DNA from: Lachnospiraceae bacterium
GTDB taxonomy: Bacteria > Bacillota > Clostridia > Lachnospirales > Lachnospiraceae
Direction of reading: 5' to 3'
Length of the DNA: 62,287 nucleotides
Assembly (NCBI GenBank): GCA_009779895.1
Contig: WRBB01000017.1
Span: forward strand, 1-62,287
Under the pieces are notes generated by a model. It saw only the letters and a list, made by a program, of their open reading frames with translations. It had not been told where the DNA came from and ran no database searches. The position numbers and the translations under genes were made by a program. How positions within the stretch are numbered: the first letter of the stretch is position 1; each line of letters begins with the position of its first letter. Positions 49,499 through 58,171 of this stretch are shown in pieces.

Positions 49499-49532
49499 TT
49501 TTTTGTGAACATTGTTCAGTTTTCACAAAAAA
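49499..49532. promoter_or_regulatory. Inverted-repeat operator between divergent sugar operon and two-component genes
   Basis: TTTTTTGTGAA (49499-49509) and TTCACAAAAAA (49522-49532) form an 11-bp dyad. Nested in it is TGAAC-ATT-GTTCA (49506-49518). It lies midway between the minus-strand importer operon and the + strand regulator genes and is the most likely response-regulator site here. A -10-like TATGAT for the + genes lies near 49557. Which protein binds is inference. Confidence 0.5.
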
Positions 49533-49608
49533 TCATTATCTTTTTTATTTTTCATGCTATGATACTTACAACTATCAAATTCGTTTTTTTAAAAAGAGGA
49601 TATATCAC

Positions 49609-51228
49609 ATGTTAAAATTACTAATTGTTGATGATGAAATAAGAGTTTGTAAGCTAATTAAACATACTGTAGATTGGAATGCGTTTGGCATCGAAGTCAT
49701 TGGAATTGAACATGATGGCAAAAGTGCTTATGACAAGATTTTAAAAGAGCATCCCGATATTGTTATTACTGATATTCGAATGCCGGAATGGGATGGACTA
49801 AGACTAATCAAAGAAGTAAAAATGAAGTATGAAGATATTTATTTTATCATCACAAGTGGTTATAATCAATTTGAATACGCCCAAACCGCTATCCGTTACG
49901 GAGTAGAAGATTATTTGCTAAAACCGCTCAGAAAAAAGGACATGGAAGAAACCATCCGAAAAATAAGCGAAAAATACCAAAAGGCCTCAGAGGTTATAAA
50001 AGAGCGCCAAGCATTGGAACATACCATAAAAGAGCAATCTGCAAAGATGAAAACTAGCCTTTTAAAGGACTTGCTTGATGGAACCATACAGTCCAAGTTT
50101 CTTCAAGATATCGCTTTTACAAACCAAGAATATGGTTGTTTTTTCATTGCCGGAAGCTTTCAAATCATATTGATAAAAACCTTATTACCCCATCAGAGCA
50201 CCACACAAGAATCTAAACTTTTATTACTGGCCAAAATCCAAAATCTAATCCAAGTCAGACTGGAGAAAGTTTTTGAGGACTTTATTTTTGTAGCATCCAA
50301 TGAAAATATTTACATTTTAATCAATGACACAAGAGAAACATCCGAAGAAATGATAAAATTTATTAAATTAGTACGTATGGAAATTCGTAGTTGGAAAGAG
50401 CTTTTTCAAGACGTCAAGCCGTATTTCATTTTAAGCGAACGGAAAACTTCTCTTTGTGACTTACCTGTCGCCGTAGAAGAAATCCATCAGCAAAAGTATG
50501 ATTATCTCATACCAAATGCGCCTGATATCATAGAACATCAATCCGCTATATCATCAAAGGATAAAATAGCAACCATACTGGATGCTACCGTTTTAAGAAA
50601 CTTCAAAGATAGTATTGAACTTTTTGATTTTCAAAAACTGAGCGAAGTATTTCTTTCTATTTCGGCGCAACTTTACAAAGAAAAGGAAATAAACGGCACC
50701 CTTATCTGCACCATTCATGCCACCCTTTGCGAATGGTTCTGCTACTCTGTAAAAAAAAGACCTCATGTCAATATAGATATTCCCACTGCGCAAAATCAAT
50801 TACAAGCCGCTTTTGACAACGCTTCTTCTTTAGAAGAAGTCTTTGCACTGACCCAGTCTGTTATCATTGCACATTTAAAATGTTGGAAAGAAGCACAAAA
50901 AGCGGAGGGAAACCGCCCAATTCGAGAAGCAAAAGCCTATATCAACAGCAACTTTAACAAAAATATTACACTGGGAGAAGTCAGTACTTACGTTGGTTTT
51001 GCACCGTCTTACTTTTCCAAACTCTTTAAAACAGAAACACAAAAAAATTTCCTTGAATATCTAACAGACGTTCGAATTGAACATGCAAAGGACATTTTAA
51101 TCAATACCAATAAAAATTTAAGCGAAGTTGCCGAACTGTCCGGGTATGGAGATGTAAAACATTTTTCAAAACTGTTCAAAAAGATTGTCGGATTAAATCC
51201 AAGGGCATTTCGTAAATTATATCATTAA
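49609..51228 (+). CDS. YesN-like response regulator with AraC-type DNA-binding domain
   Basis: The 539-residue protein has an N-terminal receiver (LLIVDDEIRVCKLIK; Asp55 in VITDIRMPEWDG; Lys in YLLKPLRKKD) and a long middle region of about 290 residues. The C-terminal AraC domain has ITLGEVSTYVGFAPSYFSKLFKTE then LSEVAELSGYGDVKHFSKLF. Such regulators pair with YesM-like kinases and control sugar import operons. It is divergent from the ribose-type importer, its likely target, and the kinase gene follows after 24 bp. AAGAGGATATATCAC precedes the ATG. Confidence 0.93.
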   Translation: MLKLLIVDDEIRVCKLIKHTVDWNAFGIEVIGIEHDGKSAYDKILKEHPDIVITDIRMPEWDGLRLIKEVKMKYEDIYFIITSGYNQFEYAQTAIRYGVEDYLLKPLRKKDMEETIRKISEKYQKASEVIKERQALEHTIKEQSAKMKTSLLKDLLDGTIQSKFLQDIAFTNQEYGCFFIAGSFQIILIKTLLPHQSTTQESKLLLLAKIQNLIQVRLEKVFEDFIFVASNENIYILINDTRETSEEMIKFIKLVRMEIRSWKELFQDVKPYFILSERKTSLCDLPVAVEEIHQQKYDYLIPNAPDIIEHQSAISSKDKIATILDATVLRNFKDSIELFDFQKLSEVFLSISAQLYKEKEINGTLICTIHATLCEWFCYSVKKRPHVNIDIPTAQNQLQAAFDNASSLEEVFALTQSVIIAHLKCWKEAQKAEGNRPIREAKAYINSNFNKNITLGEVSTYVGFAPSYFSKLFKTETQKNFLEYLTDVRIEHAKDILINTNKNLSEVAELSGYGDVKHFSKLFKKIVGLNPRAFRKLYH

Positions 51229-51252
51229 ATATCTTAGACAAGGAGCGTTCCT

Positions 51253-52281
51253 ATGCGAAAAAATGGCATCCTTTTTTGGGGAAGTACAAGTACAATCGTC
51301 TGTTTTAATATTTTGATTTTTATTTTAATTGCTTTATATTTAGGATTACCAAATTTTGAATTGGCCGGAGCGGACTGGTTGCATTCCTACTTTGTCCTAA
51401 AGTTAATCTTTGTTCTGGTTCTTATTATTGATATCGTTTTATTCTTTTTATTCATCCATCCACACTTTAAATGCAGAAAAACCTATGCTTTTTTTATGAA
51501 ACAAAAAGATTATCATACGCGACTAAAGGTAAATAAATATCTGGCAACAGAAATCAGCGAATATATTTCCCATATGCAAACAGAACTAAGCAAACAAAGT
51601 GAAGTCTATCAAAACAACCATGCCGAATACCTTGCTTTGCAAACCCAGATTAACCCTCACTTTTTGTATAACACACTAGAAGCAATCCGCGGTGACGCCT
51701 TAGAAGCCAATGTGGAAAGTATCGCCAAAACCACCGAAGCGCTATCTGTCTTTTTTCGTTACACCATTAGTGACACAAAAAAACTGGTATCATTGGAAGA
51801 CGAATTAGAGCATGTTAATAATTATTTTACAGTACAACAATATCGATTCTACAATCGTATTCAATTAAAGACTATTTTTCCCTCTGAAAAAAATGAGGTA
51901 CTACGCATAAAAGTTCCAAAACTAATTTTACAACCTATCGTTGAAAATGCCATTATACACGGCTTGGAAGGAAAAAAATCCGGCGGCATCATTCAAATAG
52001 AAATCGAACTAACCGATACAAGGCTACTCATTTCCGTTATTGACAACGGTATTGGAATACCCGAAAAAGAAGTTGACCTAATTAATACGCACATAAACCA
52101 ATCCATCACAGATGATTATGACGAAGCACATCGAAAATATAGTGGAATCGCATTGCGCAACGTTTCAAAACGGATTCAATTAATTTTTGGCATGGAATAT
52201 GGTTTACGTTTGATGAGTGACGAAAATCTTGGTACAAAAGTCGCCTTTACCCTCCCTAAAATAGCATCAAACATCCTCTAG
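51253..52281 (+). CDS. YesM-like sensor histidine kinase without an extracellular sensor domain
   Basis: The 342-residue kinase has two membrane helices (about 12-32 and 46-68) separated by only about 14 residues. It then has a coiled coil, the His_kinase domain with the phospho-acceptor His136 in LQTQINPHFLYNTLEAI, and an ATPase domain (LILQPIVENAIIHGLEG, VIDNGIGIPEKEV, GIALRNVSKRIQLIFG). Typical YesM proteins have a 250-residue outside Cache-type sensor; this one has none. It must sense through the membrane helices or through a partner. The pseudo-ATPase encoded 24 bp downstream and the binding protein of the divergent importer are candidates. AAGGAGCG precedes the ATG. Confidence 0.92.
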   Translation: MRKNGILFWGSTSTIVCFNILIFILIALYLGLPNFELAGADWLHSYFVLKLIFVLVLIIDIVLFFLFIHPHFKCRKTYAFFMKQKDYHTRLKVNKYLATEISEYISHMQTELSKQSEVYQNNHAEYLALQTQINPHFLYNTLEAIRGDALEANVESIAKTTEALSVFFRYTISDTKKLVSLEDELEHVNNYFTVQQYRFYNRIQLKTIFPSEKNEVLRIKVPKLILQPIVENAIIHGLEGKKSGGIIQIEIELTDTRLLISVIDNGIGIPEKEVDLINTHINQSITDDYDEAHRKYSGIALRNVSKRIQLIFGMEYGLRLMSDENLGTKVAFTLPKIASNIL

Positions 52282-52304
52282 TCAATAGAAAGGGGCATAT
52301 TATC

Positions 52305-53699
52305 TTGAAAAAAGAAGTTTTAAGAATTGAACGAGCAAGTATTCGATCCTATGATGTCAAATTGAGAGATATCTATCTACAACTCTTCGCAGGAGATATT
52401 GCCGGTATTATTTTTGATAACGCAAAAGAAAGGCGTTTGTTTATTTCCATATTGGAGTCCGGAAAACATTTTGAACAAGGCTATTTTTATATCAATGATA
52501 CTGCTGTTTCTATGAAAGAATGGAATGCGATTGCCCGAAAAACCATCTCTATCATTGGAAAAAACAACAAACTCATAGAGACCTTAGAACTTTCTGAAAA
52601 CATTTTTTTGCAATATGCAAATAGCAGTCTTATTTTTGTGAAAAAACAATCCCATCGCACAATGACAACAGCACTTTTTCATAAATTTTCACTCTCCATT
52701 TCTTTGGAATCTAGCGTTTGCAATCTCACCTTTATTGATCGAACCATTATCGAAATTTTGAAAGCCTATGTACAAAAACAATCCATTGTTGTTCTCTATC
52801 AATTAAACAATCATTTGAACCCTACCGATATTAAAAAATTGATGGTTTTTATTCGAAAAATAGCACAAGAGGGCATCACTTTTATTATACTTGACTCCTA
52901 TGAAGACGAACTCATCAAACACGCGGATCGTTTTTTTCTCATCAGTAAGGGCAAAACAAAAGGTTGCTATAGCAAAGAAGTTTGGAATGAAAAAATTTCC
53001 CAAAAACCATTTCACCAAGAAGCAAATAAAACGGAGCATCTTTCTTCACCCAGACAGGATTTACCCGTTTTAGAATTTTGCAATCTCTATGCCGGTACCA
53101 TCAAAAACTTAAGTTTTTGCATACAACGTGGTGAACTTATCACAATAAAGTGTAAAAATGATTATGTTTGTCGGGATTTTGAGCAGCTCATCAAAGGCGA
53201 GCTTGCCCATACAAAAGGACATTTACGATTGGAGAATAAGGAATATCAAATTCACAATAATTGGGAAATGATACGAAAGGGCATTGGTATCATTGAAGAA
53301 AATGCCCTAGAAAATTCTCTTGTGCAAGATATGACCTTACTGGACAATATCATGCTGAGCTTAAATACAAAAATGCCTTTATTTTGGATTGCCTCCGGTA
53401 AATATAAAAAAAGTTGTATCAATATGCTAAAAAATATCATTTCAGAAGACGACTTAATGAAACGCACCGAAGATTTAGATGCGGAAATACTACTAAAAGC
53501 AATTTATTGCAAATGGCTACTGCACTGCCCCAAAGCTGTCATTTGCATCATGCCCTTTTTAGTAGATATTGATTTTGCCTATGATAATATCAAATTCATG
53601 GTGCAGGCCCTTTTGAACCGTGGCATTGCGGTTATTATCGTATCTACCCATGGGGAAGAATTAAAGGAACTGGGCGGACGAAATATCATATTGGACTAA
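52305..53699 (+). CDS. Degenerate two-cassette sugar ABC ATPase homologue (pseudo-ATPase), probable regulator
   Basis: The start is TTG at 52305 with AAAGGGG upstream. The 464 residues follow the layout of the RbsA-like protein of the divergent operon, with two cassette-like halves. The N-terminal [20 protein letters not shown] aligns with its first strands. None of the catalytic motifs survive. Walker A of half one is FDNAKERRL; its signature region is [15 protein letters not shown]; Walker B is VVLYQLNN; the H-loop is LDSY. In half two Walker A is CKNDYVCRD and Walker B is ICIMPFLVD. The frame is intact over 1.4 kb and co-transcribed with a sensorless kinase, so it is not a pseudogene. A role as a regulatory subunit coupling the importer to the kinase is my inference. 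Confidence 0.8.
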   Translation: MKKEVLRIERASIRSYDVKLRDIYLQLFAGDIAGIIFDNAKERRLFISILESGKHFEQGYFYINDTAVSMKEWNAIARKTISIIGKNNKLIETLELSENIFLQYANSSLIFVKKQSHRTMTTALFHKFSLSISLESSVCNLTFIDRTIIEILKAYVQKQSIVVLYQLNNHLNPTDIKKLMVFIRKIAQEGITFIILDSYEDELIKHADRFFLISKGKTKGCYSKEVWNEKISQKPFHQEANKTEHLSSPRQDLPVLEFCNLYAGTIKNLSFCIQRGELITIKCKNDYVCRDFEQLIKGELAHTKGHLRLENKEYQIHNNWEMIRKGIGIIEENALENSLVQDMTLLDNIMLSLNTKMPLFWIASGKYKKSCINMLKNIISEDDLMKRTEDLDAEILLKAIYCKWLLHCPKAVICIMPFLVDIDFAYDNIKFMVQALLNRGIAVIIVSTHGEELKELGGRNIILD

Positions 53700-54364
53700 T
53701 ACGCAGATGTGCCGGCTTTACCGGAAACAATGGCTATCCCGGAACTGGTTCCCAAACGATTGGCACCGGCATCAATCATAGCCCGAGCAGTCTTTGTATC
53801 TCGCACACCACCTGATGCCTTTACCCCAATGTCCGGCCCAACGGTTTTACGCATCAAAATCACATCTTTTACCGTAGCACCGCCGGTAGAAAATCCCGTC
53901 GATGTTTTGACAAAATCTACACCGATTTCTTTGCAAATCGTACACACCTGCACTTTTTCCGCATCCGTCAAAAGACAAGTTTCTATAATCACTTTCAAAA
54001 GTGCTTGACCTTTGATTGCATTTACTTCTTTTATATCTTTTTTTACATAAGCCCAATCTCCGGATTTTATCGCTCCTACAGAAACCACCATATCTATTTC
54101 TAAAGCACCGTTTGCAACGGCTTCTTTGGCTTCAAACACTTTCGTTTTTGTTGTGGTTGCGCCCAAAGGAAAACCAATCACCGTACAAACTTTTACATCA
54201 CTGCCCTTTAAACATTCATGACTAAACGATACGTACGAGGGGTTTACACAAACAGACATAAAATGATTGTCCTTGGCCTCTTGGCATAAGGTCATAATCT
54301 CCTCTTTTGTGGCATTTTGCTTCAATAATGTATGATCGATATATTTACTCATATTGTTTTTCAT
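53696..54364 (-). CDS. deoC: Deoxyribose-phosphate aldolase (DeoC family)
   Basis: The 222-residue TIM-barrel protein has [12 protein letters not shown] at the start, [20 protein letters not shown], the catalytic Lys regions [12 protein letters not shown] and [16 protein letters not shown], and [18 protein letters not shown]. DeoC cleaves 2-deoxyribose-5-phosphate to glyceraldehyde-3-phosphate and acetaldehyde; relatives use other short sugar phosphates. No nucleoside genes are nearby. It converges on the pseudo-ATPase gene with a four-base overlap of stop regions. The start could be 54364 or 54352 ([11 protein letters not shown]); no strong ribosome site separates them. It may serve the polyol pathway here. 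Confidence 0.93.
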   Translation of the reverse strand: MKNNMSKYIDHTLLKQNATKEEIMTLCQEAKDNHFMSVCVNPSYVSFSHECLKGSDVKVCTVIGFPLGATTTKTKVFEAKEAVANGALEIDMVVSVGAIKSGDWAYVKKDIKEVNAIKGQALLKVIIETCLLTDAEKVQVCTICKEIGVDFVKTSTGFSTGGATVKDVILMRKTVGPDIGVKASGGVRDTKTARAMIDAGANRLGTSSGIAIVSGKAGTSAY

Positions 54365-54473
54365 TTTTTTGACTTACCATCCTTTTTTACTGGTTTATTT
54401 TTGCTATGCCATAACTTTACTACCGATAGCAGCCCTTGTCAATCATAGGGGTAATTTCCTCTTTTCTTTTTAT

Positions 54474-55040
54474 CTATTTTACATCCAACAATACCTGCTG
54501 CTTCTCCGGATATATCTCCATAACCAAATAAAATGGTTTCTCTCCAATATTATTCCAATCACTTTGGGAAAGTTGAAAATCATACATAAAAAATCCTAAT
54601 TTTACTTTTTGCTGCTTGTTTGTCGGTATTTCTAACATATTCAAATCTGCATCGTTTAAGTACCTAAAAAATTCTAAATCCCAACCATTTGCCCAACTTC
54701 CGGATTCTAATACAAACTGCGTCATATCAGCCCGAGCCGTTGTATCACCTTTGTTTTCAAGTAGCACATCAAGCACAATGACCTTTCGGCGAAAATCAAA
54801 GGTATAAAACGTTTCCAATGAATCCTGAAAGATTGCACCGTTTTTAAAATCTTCCAACTCTCCAAGCCGACTATCTAAAATCGTAATCTCAATATCTTCA
54901 TTACGAATCGTTTCCCCCATAGAATATGTCGTTTCTTCTGGACCGGGATAACGTGCATTTATCTCAATGATTCGAATCGTTGTAGCAATCATTGTTATAA
55001 AAACGACCATTAAAATTACAACCCCTATTTTTCTTTTCAT
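54474..55040 (-). CDS. Exported membrane-anchored protein with DUF5028/DUF4352-like domain
   Basis: The 188-residue protein has an N-terminal signal anchor (GVVILMVVFITMIATTIRI) without a lipobox. An outside domain of about 150 residues begins TYSMGETIRNEDIEITILD and has the VIVLDVLLENKGDTTARAD pattern of DUF4352-like telokin folds. The same domain plan is seen in the two lipoproteins at the other end of this locus. It is the last gene after the ABC transporter genes, 24 bp downstream of the ATPase. Function is unknown; a role as an accessory or immunity factor for the transporter is inferred from position only. Confidence 0.65.
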   Translation of the reverse strand: MKRKIGVVILMVVFITMIATTIRIIEINARYPGPEETTYSMGETIRNEDIEITILDSRLGELEDFKNGAIFQDSLETFYTFDFRRKVIVLDVLLENKGDTTARADMTQFVLESGSWANGWDLEFFRYLNDADLNMLEIPTNKQQKVKLGFFMYDFQLSQSDWNNIGEKPFYLVMEIYPEKQQVLLDVK

Positions 55041-55064
55041 GATACTGTTACATCCTCCTTTTGA

Positions 55065-55700
55065 CTAAGATAAAATCTTACCATCACGCATATAAAATAT
55101 TTCATCCGAAAGAGATTCTAGTTCTGCTTGGTCATGGCAAGATAAAATAATTAAAGCGCCACGCTCTTTTTCTTTGATGATAAGTTCTCTAATCTGTGCC
55201 ACACCTGATTCATCCAAGGCATTAAAAGGTTCATCCAATAAAATCAATTCCGGATGCTCCATCAAAGCACAAGCAATGCCCAAACGTTGTTTCATACCCA
55301 AAGAATATTTGCGATATGTGCGCCTATCGCCGGGATCTAAGCCAACGTTTTTCAAAGTTTCCTCTACTTCAAACGTGGCGATACCCTCTTTTAACTCTGC
55401 AAGAAGCAATAAGTTCTTGTGTCCTGTATAACGCGAAATAAAGGCAGGGCTTTCAATAAAAAGACCTAGGCTTTCCGGAAAAGATATTTCCTTTCCTATG
55501 GTTTTCCCTGCTACCATAACTTTTCCCTCCGTCAAATGAAGTAATCCTGCAATCGCCCGCATCAACATGGTTTTACCTGAACCATTGATGCCACGCAAAC
55601 CATATATTTTTCCCTTTTCCATTTCTAATGAAATATGATCTAACACTATTTTTCCTTTGATTCTTTTTATTGCGTTTTCTATCTCTAAATACAAATTCAC
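55065..55700 (-). CDS. ABC transporter ATPase (lantibiotic/bacitracin-type)
   Basis: The 211-residue cassette has Walker A GINGSGKTML, Q-loop region SLGLFIESPAFISRYTG, signature YSLGMKQRLGIACAL, Walker B LILLDEPFNALDE and H-loop ILSCHDQAE. It lacks the C-terminal extension of longer drug-export ATPases. The ATG overlaps the stop of the upstream permease by four bases. With two different ABC-2 permeases encoded upstream it forms a heteromeric exporter of the type used for peptide self-protection or sensing. Substrate unknown. Confidence 0.9.
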   Translation of the reverse strand: MNLYLEIENAIKRIKGKIVLDHISLEMEKGKIYGLRGINGSGKTMLMRAIAGLLHLTEGKVMVAGKTIGKEISFPESLGLFIESPAFISRYTGHKNLLLLAELKEGIATFEVEETLKNVGLDPGDRRTYRKYSLGMKQRLGIACALMEHPELILLDEPFNALDESGVAQIRELIIKEKERGALIILSCHDQAELESLSDEIFYMRDGKILS

Positions 55701-56518
55701 ACATCCCCACGTTCCAGTATGTCATATCTTTTTGTTTTAATATAACCGAATATTATAACAAGCAATGACAACACCATCGTAATCACAACCGCTTTTTTTA
55801 CATCAATGCCACCTGTATACACAAAAGCACTACGCAACAACATCGTATTATTTCCAATCAGCAACGGATGAAGATAAAAAGCTGACACCACCAAATAACC
55901 TATCATTAAAATAAAAGCATATATTGCCGATAATACCAATGACAAATACATTTGAAACAATGCCAATGTCAATGATGTCAAAAAAGGAAGTATCCATAAA
56001 AATAAAAGCAAATCAAAACGACTCATTCCACGAACATCCAATCCATATAACCGTTCATTGAAATCGGCGTTTGCTTGTATTGAAATTGTTCCGCTACCCA
56101 ATGCAAATATTATTTTTATCATATGAAAGGCAAAAACCGTCGAAAACAACCATACACATTTAGAAAACCACCAAGCATGCTTTCTCCTCATACGAATCAT
56201 AAGCTGTATACCAAACTTTTCTAAATCTTCCGTCACATAATTTGAAACCAAAAGAGACAACATTATATTTTGTAAGAACCATATCAAAGGTATCTCAAAA
56301 CCTGTTCCACTTTCCGGGTTGTATTCTATCACGCCCCTGGTTAAAAAAATCAAATAATCAACGCAACTTCGGGTTACACCCGATAAATAATTTCGCTCTA
56401 TTTCTCTAAAAAAAAGTAAAGTAAAGGCAGCAAACAATATACCACAAAATAAATATCTTCCTAAGTTTTTATAAAAACCTTGCCGCAAATCATAACAACA
56501 TAACCTAATAAATCTCAT
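55697..56518 (-). CDS. ABC-2-type permease subunit
   Basis: The start at 56518 (MRFIRLCCYDLRQGFY) overlaps the previous gene by 14 bp. The protein has about 273 residues and six helices (for example YLFCGILFAAFTLLFF, LFLWILPFLTSLTLALF and AVVITMVLSLLVIIFGYI). The loop VTEDLEKFGIQLMIRMRRKH precedes a helix, as in ABC-2 subunits whose coupling helix meets the ATPase. It lacks close resemblance to any named exporter that I recognise. It pairs with the permease upstream and the ATPase downstream. Confidence 0.75.
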   Translation of the reverse strand: MRFIRLCCYDLRQGFYKNLGRYLFCGILFAAFTLLFFREIERNYLSGVTRSCVDYLIFLTRGVIEYNPESGTGFEIPLIWFLQNIMLSLLVSNYVTEDLEKFGIQLMIRMRRKHAWWFSKCVWLFSTVFAFHMIKIIFALGSGTISIQANADFNERLYGLDVRGMSRFDLLLFLWILPFLTSLTLALFQMYLSLVLSAIYAFILMIGYLVVSAFYLHPLLIGNNTMLLRSAFVYTGGIDVKKAVVITMVLSLLVIIFGYIKTKRYDILERGDV

Positions 56519-57326
56519 GTTTTCTCTTTTCGTAACAATACAATGCGACGACACAAGCCAGTAATATAAGAAGTATACATATCATTTGATTCAAATGCAC
56601 CCCCCCGAGTTGATCCATTCGTAAAAAAGCAGCCGGAGCCAAAGCGTTCCCGGATAATTGTGATGCCACAAAATTCCATACTGTCACAATGGCAAAAGGT
56701 AATAATAGAACAACAAAACGGTTCTTTATAAATGTAGAAAGCATCATGCCAATACAGGCAAATATACCGGCATATATAAAAATAATGATACCATACAATG
56801 TTATATAAACCATCGGAAATGTATAATACAAATCACTCCACATATAATATGCAAAAATCGGAAACTGTGCCGTACTGGCTTGTGGAATCAAAGCCGGCAC
56901 AAATAGAGCCGTACCCCACAAATTCAGCAGTAGCGGAAATACAACCACAGTACCCGCCACCAAAAAATTTGCAATTAATTTAGCAAGCAAATACCACCCT
57001 TTTTCTACTTTTGAATAAAGATATTTTATATACCCCGATTTCTTATCCGTATACAAACTATCCGCAAAAGGCAAACAAGCCAAAACCGGAATGAGCATTG
57101 TATATAATGCTAAATAAAGAGAGCTCATATCAAATCCCAACATTGTATTATATATGGAATTTGGGTATACCCCCTTGCTATATGAATGCAATTCTAAATA
57201 TTTTGAAGCAGGTATCACAACTAAAATAATATGCAACACGGAAATCACAATGCCCACAACAAGAGCCGCAAGAAAAAAACGATTCACAAATGCTCTTTTT
57301 AATTCAAATTTTATTATTCTTTTCAT
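56505..57326 (-). CDS. ABC-2-type permease subunit
   Basis: The start at 57326 (MKRIIKFELKRAFVNRFF) is favoured over 57332. The 273-residue protein has six helices and the usual N-terminal amphipathic segment FELKRAFVNRFFLAALVVG. The inner loop ADSLYTDKKSGYIKYLYSKVEKGWYLLAKLIAN is typical of ABC-2 permeases related to lantibiotic immunity proteins (given here as overlapping short parts: DSLYTDKKSGYIKYLYSK and KGWYLLAKLIAN). It lies ten bases after the lipoprotein stop. A truncated copy of its first 20 codons exists at 58092-58145, left by a tandem duplication. Confidence 0.78.
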   Translation of the reverse strand: MKRIIKFELKRAFVNRFFLAALVVGIVISVLHIILVVIPASKYLELHSYSKGVYPNSIYNTMLGFDMSSLYLALYTMLIPVLACLPFADSLYTDKKSGYIKYLYSKVEKGWYLLAKLIANFLVAGTVVVFPLLLNLWGTALFVPALIPQASTAQFPIFAYYMWSDLYYTFPMVYITLYGIIIFIYAGIFACIGMMLSTFIKNRFVVLLLPFAIVTVWNFVASQLSGNALAPAAFLRMDQLGGVHLNQMICILLILLACVVALYCYEKRKHEIY

Positions 57327-57335
57327 ACACACCCT

Positions 57336-57968
57336 CTACAAATTTACTTTAATATATCTGAAATTGGTCGGACTAAACCACTCACCGTAGCGATTAATTT
57401 TATAATACAAATTGTCTGATTCCAACATGGATACCGGTAAGATATAACCTACTGTATAAGTATGGACAGATTTTGGCTCCAACTCACATTTATAATAATC
57501 TTTACGTGTTGGATCATCAGATGTATAATCACTTCTATATCTAACTTCATGTGCACCATCTATCGTCTGTCCGTTTTCATCTACCGTTACAAAATCACCA
57601 CAACCCAAATATATAACACTCATTTTATCACTCGTATTCTCCAAAGTAATTGTTATAAAAACATAGGCCGTATCATCCATCAACTCTCCCAAAAAAGAAA
57701 CCTGCTCATTAAAATATATTATTTCGTTTTTAGGCGCATATTCCAGCAAAAACTTGCCTGTATAAATCACATTAAAATTTTTAAATATAATTTCATCTAC
57801 AGATATTTCATCCCTTTGGTTATAACTATTGGTTTTAATTAAATTTGTTTGCTCTTCCTCTGTTGCCGTCAATGAATCTTCAATATTAACCATTTTATCA
57901 TTCGCAGCACAAGCAGATAAAATTACTGTTACCACAACCATTATGAAAATATTTGCTCTTTTTTTCAT
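57336..57968 (-). CDS. Lipoprotein, DUF5028-like, copy 1 of a tandem pair
   Basis: The start at 57968 (MKKRANIFIMVVVTVILSACA) opens a lipoprotein signal peptide with lipobox ILSACA. The mature 190 residues begin with an acidic stretch. They then form one domain with FKNFNVIYTGKFLLEYAPKN, YVFITITLENTSDK, VRYRSDYTSDDPTRKDYY and a C-terminus NRYGEWFSPTNFRYIKVNL. It is clearly paralogous to the lipoprotein at 58155-58787, sharing the whole plan. No function is known to me. It is followed after ten bases by the first permease gene, so it may be the outside partner of that transporter. Confidence 0.75.
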   Translation of the reverse strand: MKKRANIFIMVVVTVILSACAANDKMVNIEDSLTATEEEQTNLIKTNSYNQRDEISVDEIIFKNFNVIYTGKFLLEYAPKNEIIYFNEQVSFLGELMDDTAYVFITITLENTSDKMSVIYLGCGDFVTVDENGQTIDGAHEVRYRSDYTSDDPTRKDYYKCELEPKSVHTYTVGYILPVSMLESDNLYYKINRYGEWFSPTNFRYIKVNL

Positions 57969-58063
57969 TTCACTCTCCGCCAAGTATACTGTCCTGCTAT
58001 ACTAAATTTGTAACACCTTTGAATAGTTTGATATAATCAAATTTATCAAAGGAGAAAATAAAA

Positions 58064-58171
58064 ATGCAAAAGATCAATATCAAGAACAAAAGAAAAAACG
58101 ATTCACAAATGCTCTTTTTAATTCAAATTTTATTATTCTTTTCATACACACCCTCTACAAATCTACTTTAA
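58064..58171 (+). CDS. Chimeric small ORF (35 aa) across the duplication boundary
   Basis: AAAGGAG lies nine bases before an ATG at 58064, with a TATAAT at about 58032-58037. The frame gives MQKINIKNKRKNDSQMLFL then a hydrophobic IQILLFF and stops at 58171. The first ten codons are in unique sequence and the rest is the duplicated segment read antisense. The good ribosome site and -10 box suggest that the 5' end of a former + strand gene was joined to the duplicated DNA. A real peptide product is possible but unproven. Confidence 0.25.
   Translation: MQKINIKNKRKNDSQMLFLIQILLFFSYTPSTNLL
58092..58145 (-). pseudogene. Permease 5' fragment left by tandem duplication
   Basis: ATG at 58145 begins MKRIIKFELKRAFVNRFF, identical to the start of the permease at 56505-57326. 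One base is lost in the T-run and the copy breaks off after about 18 codons. It lies ten bases downstream of the second lipoprotein gene, the same spacing as in the intact copy. Confidence 0.85.

Noticed and set aside
52305-53699. Pseudogene call for the degenerate ABC ATPase
   Set aside because: Loss of motifs is complete and even, while the frame, ribosome site and operon position are intact over 464 codons, which fits a maintained non-catalytic protein better than decay.
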